Source: Rhodovulum tesquicola
Lineage (GTDB): Bacteria > Pseudomonadota > Alphaproteobacteria > Rhodobacterales > Rhodobacteraceae
Assembly: GCF_024128855.1 (NCBI RefSeq)
Contig: NZ_JAMYDV010000002.1
Coordinates: 186,001-250,000, forward strand
Direction: 5' to 3'
Length of the DNA stretch: 64,000 bases
The notes under the pieces were generated by a model. The model worked only from the letters and a program-made list of their open reading frames with translations, searched no databases and had not been told where the DNA came from. Position 1 is the first letter of the stretch. Every line of letters starts with the position of its first letter. The position numbers were made by a program, and so were the translations under genes. Positions 10,228 through 18,985 of the stretch are shown in pieces.

Positions 10228-11856
10228 ATGAAGGAACGCCTTTTCCTCTACGACACCACGCTTCGCGACGGGCAGCAGACGCAGGGGGTGCAGTTCTCGA
10301 CCGACGAGAAATGCCGGATCGCGCGGACGCTGGACGCGCTCGGCGTCGACCATATCGAGGGCGGCTGGCCGGGTGCCAACCCCACCGACAGCGCCTTTTT
10401 CGAGACCGCGCCCAAGACCCGCGCGCGGCTGACCGCCTTTGGCATGACCAAGCGGGCCGGGCGGTCGGCCGAGAATGACGAGGTGCTGGCGGCCGTCCTG
10501 AACGCCAAGACCCGAAGCGTCTGCCTCGTTGGCAAGACCCATGATTTCCACGTCACGACGGCGATGGGCATCACGCTGGCCGAGAACGTCGAAAACATCG
10601 CGAAATCCATTGCCCATGTCGCGCGAGAGGGCCGCGAGGCGCTGTTCGACGCCGAACACTTCTTCGACGGCTGGAAGGCCGACCCGGCCTATGCGCTTGA
10701 TTGCCTTGTGGCCGCGCATCTGGCGGGCGCGCGCTGGATCGTGCTGTGCGACACCAATGGCGGCACGCTGCCCCATGAGATCGGCGAGATCACGGCCGAG
10801 GTGATCGCCCGCGGCATCCCCGGCACGGCACTGGGCATCCACACCCATGACGATACCGGCAATGCGGTGGCGGGCAGCCTGGCCGCTGTCGATGCGGGCG
10901 CGCGGCAGGTGCAGGGCACGCTGAACGGGCTGGGCGAGCGGTGCGGCAACGCGAACCTGACCACGCTGATCCCGACCTTCCTGCTCAAGGAGCCCTATGC
11001 CAGCCGGTTCGAAACCGGCGTGACGGCAGAGGCGCTGACCGGGCTGACGCGGGCCTCGCGGCTTCTGGACGACATCCTGAACCGGGTGCCGCGCAAGGCG
11101 GCGGCCTATGTCGGCGCCTCGGCCTTTGCCCACAAGGCGGGGCTGCATGCCAGCGCCATCCTCAAGGATCCCGCGACCTACGAGCATATCGACCCCGCCC
11201 TTGTCGGCAATATCCGGGTGATCCCGATGTCGAACCAGGCCGGGCAGTCCAACCTGCGAAGGCGGCTGTCCGAGGCGGGGCTGGAGGTGCCCGAGGGCGA
11301 TCCGCGGCTGGCGCTGATCCTTGACGAGATCAAGACGCGTGAGGGCGAGGGCTATTCCTATGACGGCGCGCAGGCCAGTTTTGAACTGGTCGCGCGGCGC
11401 ATCCTCGACCGGCTGCCCGCCTTCTTCGAGGTCAAGCGCTACCGGGTGACGGTCGAACGGCGCAAGAACCGCTATGACCGGATGGTCAGCCAGTCCGAGG
11501 CGGTGGTGGTGGTCAAGGTGGGCGGCGAAAAGAAGCTCTCGGTCTCGGAAAGCCGCGATGCCGAGGGGCGCGACCGGGGGCCGGTCAACGCGCTCTGGCG
11601 GGCGCTGGCCAAGGATCTGGGCCTTCATCAGCCCTATATCGACGACATGAAACTGGTCGATTTCAAGGTGCGCATCACCAATGGCGGCACCGAGGCCGTG
11701 ACCCGCGTCATCATCGACAGCGAGGACGGACAGGGGCGGCGCTGGGCCACGGTGGGGGTCTCGCCCAATATCGTCGATGCCAGTTTCGAGGCGCTTCTGG
11801 ATGCGGTCGTGTGGAAACTGGTGCGCGACGGGGCGCCGGTATCGGGGAAAGCCTGA
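10228..11856 (+). CDS. cimA: (R)-citramalate synthase
   Basis: CimA condenses pyruvate with acetyl-CoA to form (R)-citramalate, giving a threonine-independent route to isoleucine. The 542-residue protein has LYDTTLRDGQQTQGVQFS (metal-binding aspartate and arginine of the DRE-TIM family), IHTHDDTGNAVAGSLAAVDAG, the GLGERCGNANL active-site loop and a C-terminal LeuA-type dimerisation/regulatory domain (about 400-540). The length and the QTQGVQF sequence favour citramalate synthase over 2-isopropylmalate synthase. The next gene starts on its stop codon (TGATG), so the three genes 10228-13336 are probably co-transcribed. Confidence 0.93.
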   Translation: MKERLFLYDTTLRDGQQTQGVQFSTDEKCRIARTLDALGVDHIEGGWPGANPTDSAFFETAPKTRARLTAFGMTKRAGRSAENDEVLAAVLNAKTRSVCLVGKTHDFHVTTAMGITLAENVENIAKSIAHVAREGREALFDAEHFFDGWKADPAYALDCLVAAHLAGARWIVLCDTNGGTLPHEIGEITAEVIARGIPGTALGIHTHDDTGNAVAGSLAAVDAGARQVQGTLNGLGERCGNANLTTLIPTFLLKEPYASRFETGVTAEALTGLTRASRLLDDILNRVPRKAAAYVGASAFAHKAGLHASAILKDPATYEHIDPALVGNIRVIPMSNQAGQSNLRRRLSEAGLEVPEGDPRLALILDEIKTREGEGYSYDGAQASFELVARRILDRLPAFFEVKRYRVTVERRKNRYDRMVSQSEAVVVVKVGGEKKLSVSESRDAEGRDRGPVNALWRALAKDLGLHQPYIDDMKLVDFKVRITNGGTEAVTRVIIDSEDGQGRRWATVGVSPNIVDASFEALLDAVVWKLVRDGAPVSGKA

Positions 11857-12572
11857 TGGACATGGAAGCCTTCTTCACGCTTTACGACGACTTGCCCCGC
11901 AGCGGGCCGAGCGACGACGACAGCCTGGACTGGGCGCTGGCCCTTGCAGGCGTGCCCGCGGATGGCGCGATCTGCGATGCGGGCTGCGGGCCGGGGGCGG
12001 ATATCGCGGCGCTGCTGGCCCATGTGCCGCGCGGCCGGGTCGAGGCGGTGGAGCTGCACCCCCATTATGCCGAACGGGCGACGGCGCGTTTCGCGGATGA
12101 GCCGCGGGTCCGGGTGCGGCAGGGCGACATGGGCGCGCTGACCGGTCCCTTCGATCTGATCTGGTCGGCCGGCGCGCTCTATTTCCTCGGTGTGACCGAG
12201 GGGCTGAGCCGCTGGCGCGCGGCGGTGGCCCCGGGTGGTGCGGTGGCGTTTTCCGTGGCCTGCTGGTTCACCGCGACGCCCTCGGCCCCGGCGCGCGCCT
12301 TCTGGGATCGGGAATACCCCCAGATCACAGACGCGGCAGGCATTGCGGCCCAGGTCGAGGCCGCGGGATACGCGGTCCTTGGTCAGCGCCCCCTGTCCGA
12401 TGCGGCATGGGAGGGCTATTTCCAGCCGATGGAACGCCAGATCGCCACCCTCCGCCCCGGCGCGTCGGCCGCGCTTGCCGATGTGCTGGCGGCGGCCGAG
12501 GATGAGATCGCCACCTGGCGCGCCTGCCGGGCCGAATACGGCTATCTGCTGACCGTGGCCCGGCCGCGATGA
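11856..12572 (+). CDS. Class I SAM-dependent methyltransferase
   Basis: The 238-residue product has the SAM-binding DAGCGPGADIAALL (motif I), VEAVELHPHYAERA (motif II) and DLIWSAGALYFLG (motif IV), as in small-molecule class I methyltransferases. The substrate is unknown. Its ATG overlaps the cimA stop and its own stop overlaps the next start by four bases, so translation is probably coupled in a three-gene operon. Confidence 0.85.
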   Translation: MDMEAFFTLYDDLPRSGPSDDDSLDWALALAGVPADGAICDAGCGPGADIAALLAHVPRGRVEAVELHPHYAERATARFADEPRVRVRQGDMGALTGPFDLIWSAGALYFLGVTEGLSRWRAAVAPGGAVAFSVACWFTATPSAPARAFWDREYPQITDAAGIAAQVEAAGYAVLGQRPLSDAAWEGYFQPMERQIATLRPGASAALADVLAAAEDEIATWRACRAEYGYLLTVARPR

Positions 12573-13336
12573 GCCTCGATGCCTGCGCCGAGATCGTCCG
12601 GCGGGGCGATCCCGACCGCTTCCTCGCCTCGATGACTGCGCCGGTCGCGGCGCGCGAGCGGCTGCTGCCGCTTTATGCCTTCAATGTCGAGGTGGCGCGC
12701 GCGCCCTGGCTCACCGCCGAGCCGATGATCGCCGAGATGCGCCTTCAATGGTGGCGCGACGTGCTGGACGAGATCGCGCGCGGCGGCCCGGTCCGCCGCC
12801 ACGAGGTCGCGACACCGCTGGCGCAGGTGCTCGATCCCGAGGGCGCAATTCTGCTCGATTCTCTCGTGGCCGCGCGCCGCTGGGATTGCACCCGCGCCCC
12901 CTTTGCCGATCAGGCGACGTTCGAGGCGCATATCGACGCCTGTTTCGGCACGTTGATGTGGGTCGCGGCGCGCGTGCTGGGCGCCGCAACGGGCGAGCGC
13001 GCCTTGCGCGACCTGGCCTTCGCCCAGGGCATCGCCGCCTGGCTCTTGGCGGTGCCGGATCTCGAGGCGCGCGGCCGCCTGCCGCTGGTCGATGGCCGTC
13101 CCGCAGCCGTCGCCGCGCTGGCCCGCCAGGGCCTTGCCCGGCTTGCCGCCGCCCGCCGCCAGCGCGCCGCGATTCCCCCCGCCGCGACCCCCGCCGCGCT
13201 GACCGCCTGGCGCGCGGGTGCGATCCTCGGCCGCGCCGCGGCCGATCCCACCCGCGTGGCCGACGGCCGGCTTGCCCCCTCGGAATTCCACCGCCGCGCG
13301 GGGCTGCTGATCCGCAGCCTGACCGGACGCTGGTAG
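12569..13336 (+). CDS. Squalene/phytoene synthase family protein, catalytic aspartates lost (NDUFAF6-like)
   Basis: The 255-residue protein has the family fold signature near the start (ERLLPLYAFNVEVAR and AEMRLQWWRDVLDEI). The usual DDxxD metal-binding motif is replaced by NVEVARAP, and no second Asp-rich motif is evident. It is therefore unlikely to be a prenyl-transferring enzyme. Similar inactive homologues include NDUFAF6, a complex I assembly factor in mitochondria. That role here is only an inference. It starts in a four-base ATGA overlap with the methyltransferase. Confidence 0.8.
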   Translation: MSLDACAEIVRRGDPDRFLASMTAPVAARERLLPLYAFNVEVARAPWLTAEPMIAEMRLQWWRDVLDEIARGGPVRRHEVATPLAQVLDPEGAILLDSLVAARRWDCTRAPFADQATFEAHIDACFGTLMWVAARVLGAATGERALRDLAFAQGIAAWLLAVPDLEARGRLPLVDGRPAAVAALARQGLARLAAARRQRAAIPPAATPAALTAWRAGAILGRAAADPTRVADGRLAPSEFHRRAGLLIRSLTGRW

Positions 13337-13353
13337 CCCTCCACCCACGCCTG

Positions 13354-13408
13354 CCTTTTCTTCTTGGCCCAAATACCCAAAGGGCCGGGGGAGCAGCCCC
13401 CGGCCCCG
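13354..13408 (-). repeat. Dispersed intergenic repeat, copy 3 (reverse orientation)
   Basis: Read on the minus strand this is a CCGGGGGCTGCTCCCCCGG hairpin, then CCCTTTGGGTATTTGGGCCA and AGAAGAAAAGG. It lies between convergent gene ends. Confidence 0.75.
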
Positions 13409-13451
13409 GTCGCCTCGCGCAAGCGAGGCGAAACACGCAGTCCCACAACCG

Positions 13452-14000
13452 CTATTCGGCCCCGTCCCGCCCCTTCAGCCGGGCCAGCGCGGCAAAGGGT
13501 TTCGTGTCCTCGTCGCGCATCGCGGCCACCCCGGGCGGGCCAAAGCTGGCCTCGCCGGTTTCCGCCCCCTCGGCACGCGGATAGAGCGGCAGCGCCAGCG
13601 CCAGCGCCTCCTCGATCACCGCCAGCAGATCAAGCCGTTCGGGCAGGGGCTCCTCGCTGTCATCCTCGGGCATCTCGATCTCGCTGCCCGGGGCCGGGGG
13701 CGCGAGTCCCGCGCGGTAGACGCGCACGAGATCGGTCTCGACCCGCGTTGTCACCGGGGTAAGCGTCACCACGCAGGGCTGGACCACGGTCGCCCCCAGC
13801 CGCCCCGACAGCCGCCAGTCGCGCCGCGCCTCGGGCACCAGCTCGCCCCCGAAGCGCAGCTTTTTCAGCGCCAGCAGCCCCAGCCGCCCGGCCATCGCCG
13901 CGCGCTCCGAGGCGTCTGGTTCCAGTCGCAGCGATACCGGCGTGCGGCCCGGCAGCGCGGCGAGCCGGATCGTCGTGCCCGTGTGTTCGGTATCGGTCAT
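13452..14000 (-). CDS. DUF177 (YceD-like) domain protein
   Basis: The 182-residue product contains the YceD/DUF177 pattern (SGRLGATVVQPCVVTLTPV followed by an acidic PEDDSEEPLPERLDLLAVIEE and LPLYPRAEGA). In many bacteria this gene sits next to rpmF/plsX; here it is divergent from a BamE-like gene. In plants and bacteria DUF177 is linked to 23S rRNA accumulation, but the role here is inferred. The start at 14000 has an excellent AAGGAAGGA site; the longer open frame upstream is not supported. Confidence 0.88.
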   Translation of the reverse strand: MTDTEHTGTTIRLAALPGRTPVSLRLEPDASERAAMAGRLGLLALKKLRFGGELVPEARRDWRLSGRLGATVVQPCVVTLTPVTTRVETDLVRVYRAGLAPPAPGSEIEMPEDDSEEPLPERLDLLAVIEEALALALPLYPRAEGAETGEASFGPPGVAAMRDEDTKPFAALARLKGRDGAE

Positions 14001-14082
14001 GGCGACGTTCCTTCCTTGAACCCGGGTGGCTCTCTGATGTAAGCGGATTAGGAGGCAAGAGCCCTTGTGACAAGAGGTTGGC

Positions 14083-14547
14083 ATGGCAAGGCCCCGGGCA
14101 GGTTCCGCCAGACTGGCGCTCGTCGTCGTTCTGTGCGCGTCGATTGCGGGCTGTTCCCCGATCATGCGCAAGAACGGCTACGCCCCCTCCGAGGAGGATC
14201 TGTCCGCAATTGTGGTGGGCGTGGATACCCGCGACAGCGTGGCCGAACTGGTCGGCACCCCCTCGGTCAATGGCGTGATGCGCGACGAGGCGTGGTATTA
14301 CGTCGAGAACACCTGGAAGACGGTCGGCCCCCGCGCGCCCGAGAATATCGAGCGGCAGGTGGTGGCGATCTCGTTTGCCTCGAACGGCACGGTCGAGAAT
14401 GTCGAACGCTTCGGGCTGGAACAGGGCCGGGTGATCGCGCTCAATCGGCGGGTGACCGAATCGAATGTCAAGGGCATCACCTTCCTCGGCCAGCTGTTCC
14501 GCAACCTTGGCAATTTTCGCGCCGAGGATGCTATCGGTCCGCGCTAG
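14083..14547 (+). CDS. bamE: BamE/SmpA-OmlA-like outer-membrane lipoprotein
   Basis: The 154-residue protein has a lipoprotein signal peptide ending at a lipobox (CASIAGC, cysteine about residue 24). It then has the SmpA/OmlA fold pattern (GTPSVNGVMRDEAWYYVENTW and VAISFASNGTVENVE). BamE is a peripheral lipoprotein of the BAM complex that inserts beta-barrel proteins. The C-terminal region after about 115 (TFLGQLFRNLGNF) is typical of alphaproteobacterial members. It is divergent from the DUF177 gene, an arrangement I know from related genomes. Confidence 0.87.
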   Translation: MARPRAGSARLALVVVLCASIAGCSPIMRKNGYAPSEEDLSAIVVGVDTRDSVAELVGTPSVNGVMRDEAWYYVENTWKTVGPRAPENIERQVVAISFASNGTVENVERFGLEQGRVIALNRRVTESNVKGITFLGQLFRNLGNFRAEDAIGPR

Positions 14548-14574
14548 CCGCCCGGCCCCCAAAGATGGGGCGGT

Positions 14575-14970
14575 TCAGCCCCTTTCCTCGAAATTCAGCG
14601 CAACCCCGTTGATGCAGTAGCGCAGCCCCGTGGGCGCGGGCCCGTCGGGAAAGACATGGCCCAGATGGGCGTCGCAGCGGGCGCAATGCACCTCGGTCCG
14701 GGTCATGAAAAAGCTGCGATCCGTGGTTTCCCCCACCGCGTCCGGATCCGCGGGGCGGGTGAAGCTGGGCCAGCCCGTGCCGCTGTCGAACTTGTCTTCG
14801 GCATCGAAAAGGACCGCGCCGCAGCAGGTGCAGCGGAAACTGCCCGGCCGTTTCGGGAAATCGTCATGGGTAAAGGGCCGCTCGGTGCCGTGCCTGCGGG
14901 TCACCTTGTAGGCAAGGTCCGACAATTGCGCGCGCCATTCGGCATCGGTTCTGGTGATCTTCTGGGTCAT
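14575..14970 (-). CDS. msrB: Peptide-methionine (R)-S-oxide reductase
   Basis: MsrB reduces methionine-R-sulfoxide in proteins and repairs oxidative damage. The 131-residue product carries the two zinc-binding pairs (CTCC and CARC), the SGTGWPSF substrate loop and the catalytic cysteine in RYCINGVAL. The start at 14970 ([16 protein letters not shown]) is preferred to an upstream codon at 15003, because it matches family N-termini and has GAGG six bases upstream. It ends 27 bases from the convergent BamE-like gene. Confidence 0.95.
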   Translation of the reverse strand: MTQKITRTDAEWRAQLSDLAYKVTRRHGTERPFTHDDFPKRPGSFRCTCCGAVLFDAEDKFDSGTGWPSFTRPADPDAVGETTDRSFFMTRTEVHCARCDAHLGHVFPDGPAPTGLRYCINGVALNFEERG

Positions 14971-15078
14971 CTTGCCTCGCGCGCCCTGTCCTTCAGTTGT
15001 CACAAATTCTGTGCTAACGCCGTCGTGAACATAGATAGTCGGACGCTCGCCGTCCGCCAGTCCGCGGGAGCGGTCACG

Positions 15079-15825
15079 ATGCTGTCACTTCGCAGGGGAC
15101 GATACGCCGCCCGCTTCGCCCAGACCCCGGACGATATCGAGGCCGCGCAGCGTCTGCGCTACCTGACCTTCCGCGCCGCGCCCGACGCCCCCGATGGGCT
15201 GGATGCCGATGCCTTCGACGCGCTCTGCCGCCATGTGCTGGTCGAGGAGGTGCGCAGCGGTGAACTTGTCTGCTGTTTCAGGCTCATGCCGCTCAAGGGC
15301 GGGGCCGAGATCGGGCAAAGCTATTCGGCGCAGTATTACGAGTTGTCGGCGCTGGCCGAGTTCGACGGGCCGATGGTCGAGATGGGGCGCTTCTGCATCC
15401 ATCCCGACTGGCGCGATCCGGATATCCTGCGCGTCGCATGGGGAGCGATGACGCGCTTTGTCGACGAGACGGGCGTCGAGATGCTGTTCGGCTGTTCCTC
15501 CTTCAAGGGCACCGAGGCCGCGGCGCATATGGATGCCTTCGCGCTGCTGACCGAGCGCCATCTCGCCCCCCCGCGCTGGCTGCCGCGGGTCAAGGCGCCC
15601 AATGTCTTCCGCTTTGCCCAGCGGCTGCGCCGCCGCAAGCCGGATGCCAAGCGCGCCATGCTGGCAATGCCGCCGCTTCTGCGCAGCTACCTGGTGATGG
15701 GCGGCTGGGTTTCCGACCATGCGGTTGTCGATCGCGACCTGAACACGCTGCATGTGTTCACCGGGCTCGAAATCCGCGCGATCCCGCCCGCGCGCAAGCG
15801 GCTGCTGCGCGCCACCGCGGGCTGA
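15079..15825 (+). CDS. OlsB-like GNAT N-acyltransferase (candidate glutamine-lipid GlsB)
   Basis: The 248-residue protein belongs to the OlsB family, which transfers a 3-hydroxyacyl chain from ACP to the amino group of an amino acid. Visible features are [29 protein letters not shown], an [14 protein letters not shown] segment, [15 protein letters not shown] and [24 protein letters not shown] second homologue at 43962 is linked to an OlsA-like gene and is the better ornithine-lipid enzyme. Rhodobacteraceae also make glutamine lipids using the OlsB paralogue GlsB, so this gene is a candidate for that role. This assignment is inference. It lies 98 bases before alaS. Confidence 0.8.
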   Translation: MLSLRRGRYAARFAQTPDDIEAAQRLRYLTFRAAPDAPDGLDADAFDALCRHVLVEEVRSGELVCCFRLMPLKGGAEIGQSYSAQYYELSALAEFDGPMVEMGRFCIHPDWRDPDILRVAWGAMTRFVDETGVEMLFGCSSFKGTEAAAHMDAFALLTERHLAPPRWLPRVKAPNVFRFAQRLRRRKPDAKRAMLAMPPLLRSYLVMGGWVSDHAVVDRDLNTLHVFTGLEIRAIPPARKRLLRATAG

Positions 15826-15923
15826 GGGGGGCAGCCGGGCGCAGCGCCGCCTTGGCCATGGACAGCCCCCGCGCGCGGCGATACATCGGATCGGAAATCC
15901 CGAGACCCCGAGGCGCGACCGAC

Positions 15924-18581
15924 ATGCCCAGCCTGAACGACATCCGTTCGACCTTTCTGAGCTATTTCCAGAAGAACGGCCACGAGGTGGTCGAAAGTTC
16001 GCCCCTTTTGCCGCGCAACGACCCCACGCTGATGTTCACCAACTCGGGGATGGTGCAGTTCAAGAACCTGTTCACCGGGGTCGAGAAGCGCGACTACACC
16101 CGTGCCACCACCTCGCAGAAATGCGTCCGCGCGGGCGGCAAGCACAACGATCTGGACAATGTCGGCTATACCGCGCGGCATCATACCTTCTTCGAGATGC
16201 TGGGGAATTTCAGCTTCGGCGACTATTTCAAGGAAAACGCGATCCCCTATGCCTGGGAGTTGCTGACCCGCGATTTCGACATTCCAAAGGATCGTCTGCT
16301 GGTCACCGTCTATCACACCGATGACGAGGCCGCCGCGATCTGGAAGAAGGTCGCGGGCCTGCCCGACGAGCGGATCATCCGCATCCCCACCAACGACAAT
16401 TTCTGGATGATGGGCCCCACCGGCCCTTGCGGCCCCTGCACGGAGATCTTCTTCGACCATGGCCCCTCGATCTGGGGCGGCCCGCCGGGCAGCAAGGACG
16501 AGGATGGCGACCGCTTCATCGAGATCTGGAACCTCGTCTTCATGCAGAACGAGCAGTTCGAGGATGGCAGCATGCGCGCCCTCGACATGCAGTCGATCGA
16601 CACCGGCATGGGGCTGGAACGGATCGGCGCGCTGTTGCAGGGCAAGCATGACAATTACGACACCGACCTGATGCGCGCGCTGATCGAGGCATCGGCGCAT
16701 GCGACCTCGTCCGAGCCGGACGGGCCGGGCAATGTCCACCATCGGGTGATCGCGGACCATCTGCGCTCGACCTCCTTCCTGATCGCGGACGGGGTGATGC
16801 CCAGCAATGACGGGCGCGGCTATGTGCTGCGCCGGATCATGCGCCGCGCGATGCGGCACGCGCATCTGCTGGGCGCGCAGGATCCGGTGATGCACCGGCT
16901 GGTGGGGGCGCTGGTGACCCAGATGGGCGCGGCCTATCCCGAACTGCGCCGCGCTCAGGCGCTGATCGAGGAGACGCTGAAGCTGGAGGAAACCCGCTTC
17001 AAGCAGACGCTCGATCGCGGGCTTCGCCTGCTGGACGACGAACTGGCCCGCCTGCCCGAAGGCGCGGCGCTGCCCGGCGAGGCGGCCTTCAGGCTTTACG
17101 ACACCTATGGCTTCCCGCTCGACCTGACGCAGGACGCGCTGCGCGAGATGGGGCGCGGGGTCGATGTGGCGGGCTTCGACGCGGCCATGGCCGAGCAGAA
17201 GGCCAAGGCGCGCGCCAGCTGGGCCGGTTCGGGCGAGGCGAAGGAGGCGACCATCTGGTACGAGATCGCCGAGCGCGTCGCCCCGACCGAATTCCTGGGC
17301 TACGATACCGAGGTGGCCGAAGGGCAGGTGCTGGCGCTGGTCGTGGAGGGCGCCGAGGTGGCCTCGCTGTCCGAAGGCGCGACCGGCTGGCTGGTGGTCA
17401 ACCAGACCCCGTTCTATGCCGAATCCGGCGGGCAGGTGGGCGATAGCGGCACATGGCTGAAACCCGATGCCTCGGGCGTGATCCATGACACCCAGAAGAT
17501 GCCCGGCGGACTGTTCGCCCACAAGGTGACGCCCGCCAAGGGGGGGCTGTCGGTCGGCGACCCGCTGGAATTGCGCGTCGATCACGCCCGCCGTTCGGCG
17601 ATCCGGGCCAATCACTCGGCCACGCACCTGCTGCACGAGGCGCTGCGCCAGACGCTGGGCGATCATGTCGCGCAAAAGGGCTCGCTGAACGCGCCCGACC
17701 GGCTGCGCTTCGACTTCTCGCATTCAAAGGCGATGAGCGCGCAGGAACTGGCCGCTGTCGAGAGCGAGGTCAACGCCTTCATCCGGCAGAACAGCCCCGT
17801 GGAAACCCGGATCATGACACCGGACGATGCCCGCGCCATCGGCGCGCAGGCGCTGTTCGGCGAGAAATACGGCGACGAGGTGCGCGTGGTCTCGATGGGC
17901 CGCGCGCCCACCGGCAAGGGGCAGGACGGCAACACCTGGTCGCTGGAGCTGTGCGGCGGCACCCATGTCGAACGCACCGGCGATATCGGGCTGTGCGTGG
18001 TGCTGGGCGACAGCGCCTCCTCGGCCGGTGTGCGCCGGATCGAGGCACTGACCGGGCAGGGCGCGCTCGACCACCTGATCGCCCAGCAGAACCGGCTGGC
18101 CGAGGTGGCCGAGGTGCTGCGCGCCCAGCCCGCCGACGTGGTGGCGCGGGTGCGGGCGCTGGTGGACGAACGCCGCGCGCTGGAAAACGAGGTGGCCACG
18201 CTCCGCCGAGACCTGGCGATGGCCGGTCCCGCCGGGGCGGCACCCGAGGCGCGTGAGGTGGGCGGCGTGCCCTTCCTCGCCCAGGTGCTGACGGGTGTCT
18301 CGGGCAAGGACCTGCCGCCGCTCATTGACGAGCACAAGGCCCGGCTCGGCTCGGGCGCGATCCTCCTGATCGCCGAGGCCGAGGGCAAGGCCGCGGTCGC
18401 CGCGGGCGTGACGGGCGACCTGACCGCCCGCGTCTCGGCCGTCGATCTGGTCAAGGCGGCGGTGGCCGAACTGGGCGGCAAGGGCGGCGGCGGGCGGGCC
18501 GACATGGCGCAGGGCGGCGCACGCGACATCGCCAATGCCGAGGCCGCGATCCGCGCCGCCGAAACCCTGCTGGAGGGCTGA
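15924..18581 (+). CDS. alaS: Alanine--tRNA ligase
   Basis: AlaRS charges tRNA-Ala and edits mischarged serine and glycine. The 885-residue product starts [20 protein letters not shown] and has class II core motifs ([45 protein letters not shown]). The editing site is [11 protein letters not shown] with the distal CGGTH. A Gly-rich C-Ala domain ends the protein. The length is normal. GAGG lies about 10 bases before the ATG; the longer upstream open frame is a shadow. A small DUF1330 gene follows three bases after the stop and shares its terminator. Confidence 0.98.
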   Translation: MPSLNDIRSTFLSYFQKNGHEVVESSPLLPRNDPTLMFTNSGMVQFKNLFTGVEKRDYTRATTSQKCVRAGGKHNDLDNVGYTARHHTFFEMLGNFSFGDYFKENAIPYAWELLTRDFDIPKDRLLVTVYHTDDEAAAIWKKVAGLPDERIIRIPTNDNFWMMGPTGPCGPCTEIFFDHGPSIWGGPPGSKDEDGDRFIEIWNLVFMQNEQFEDGSMRALDMQSIDTGMGLERIGALLQGKHDNYDTDLMRALIEASAHATSSEPDGPGNVHHRVIADHLRSTSFLIADGVMPSNDGRGYVLRRIMRRAMRHAHLLGAQDPVMHRLVGALVTQMGAAYPELRRAQALIEETLKLEETRFKQTLDRGLRLLDDELARLPEGAALPGEAAFRLYDTYGFPLDLTQDALREMGRGVDVAGFDAAMAEQKAKARASWAGSGEAKEATIWYEIAERVAPTEFLGYDTEVAEGQVLALVVEGAEVASLSEGATGWLVVNQTPFYAESGGQVGDSGTWLKPDASGVIHDTQKMPGGLFAHKVTPAKGGLSVGDPLELRVDHARRSAIRANHSATHLLHEALRQTLGDHVAQKGSLNAPDRLRFDFSHSKAMSAQELAAVESEVNAFIRQNSPVETRIMTPDDARAIGAQALFGEKYGDEVRVVSMGRAPTGKGQDGNTWSLELCGGTHVERTGDIGLCVVLGDSASSAGVRRIEALTGQGALDHLIAQQNRLAEVAEVLRAQPADVVARVRALVDERRALENEVATLRRDLAMAGPAGAAPEAREVGGVPFLAQVLTGVSGKDLPPLIDEHKARLGSGAILLIAEAEGKAAVAAGVTGDLTARVSAVDLVKAAVAELGGKGGGGRADMAQGGARDIANAEAAIRAAETLLEG

Positions 18582-18584
18582 GCG

Positions 18585-18872
18585 ATGGGGGCCCTCTGGA
18601 TCGCGCATGTCACCGTCACGGACCCCGACGCCTATGGCAAGTACGCCGAACTGGCCGGTCCCGCCATCGCCGCGCATGGCGGCACCTTCCTCGCGCGGGG
18701 CGGCCGTTTCGTGCAGCTCGAAGGCCGCGAGCGCCCGCGCAATGTCGTGGCGCGCTTTCCCAGCCTCGAGGCGGCGGTTGCCTGCTACAACAGCCCCGAA
18801 TACCAGGCCGCGCTGGACCATGCCCGCGGCGCCTCGGAACGGGAATTGCTGGTCGTCGAAACCACCGACTGA
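18585..18872 (+). CDS. DUF1330 domain protein
   Basis: The 95-residue product matches the small DUF1330 family (a ferredoxin-like alpha/beta dimer). It has TVTDPDAYGKYAELAGPAIAAHGG, an RGG strand and the C-terminal YNSPEYQAALDHARGASEREL. The function is unknown. It lies three bases after alaS and is probably co-transcribed. Confidence 0.88.
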   Translation: MGALWIAHVTVTDPDAYGKYAELAGPAIAAHGGTFLARGGRFVQLEGRERPRNVVARFPSLEAAVACYNSPEYQAALDHARGASERELLVVETTD

Positions 18873-18888
18873 CGCAGGCCCCAGAAAG

Positions 18889-18931
18889 CAAGGCGCCGCA
18901 CCCTTGAATGGGGCGCGGCGCCTTGTTTCTT
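18889..18931 (+). terminator. Intrinsic terminator of alaS-DUF1330
   Basis: CAAGGCGCCGC (18889-18899) and GCGGCGCCTTG (18915-18925) form a perfect 11-bp stem with a 15-base loop, followed by TTTCTT. The stem's right arm abuts repeat copy 4. Confidence 0.85.
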
Positions 18932-18983
18932 CTTGGTCCAAATACCCACGCGCCGAAGGCGCCCGGCCCCGCAAGGGGCCGGA
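18921..18983 (-). repeat. Dispersed intergenic repeat, copy 4 (reverse orientation)
   Basis: On the minus strand: CCGGCCCC-TTGC-GGGGCCGG hairpin, GGCGCCTTCGGCGCG hairpin, then TGGGTATTTGGACCAAGAAG and AAACAAGG. It lies between convergent DUF1330 and typA and overlaps the alaS terminator. Confidence 0.75.
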
Positions 18984-18985
18984 AT

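Noticed and set aside
15687-17723. A 678-codon minus-strand open frame opposite alaS
   Set aside because: Antisense to the conserved alaS catalytic and editing domains; no family features.
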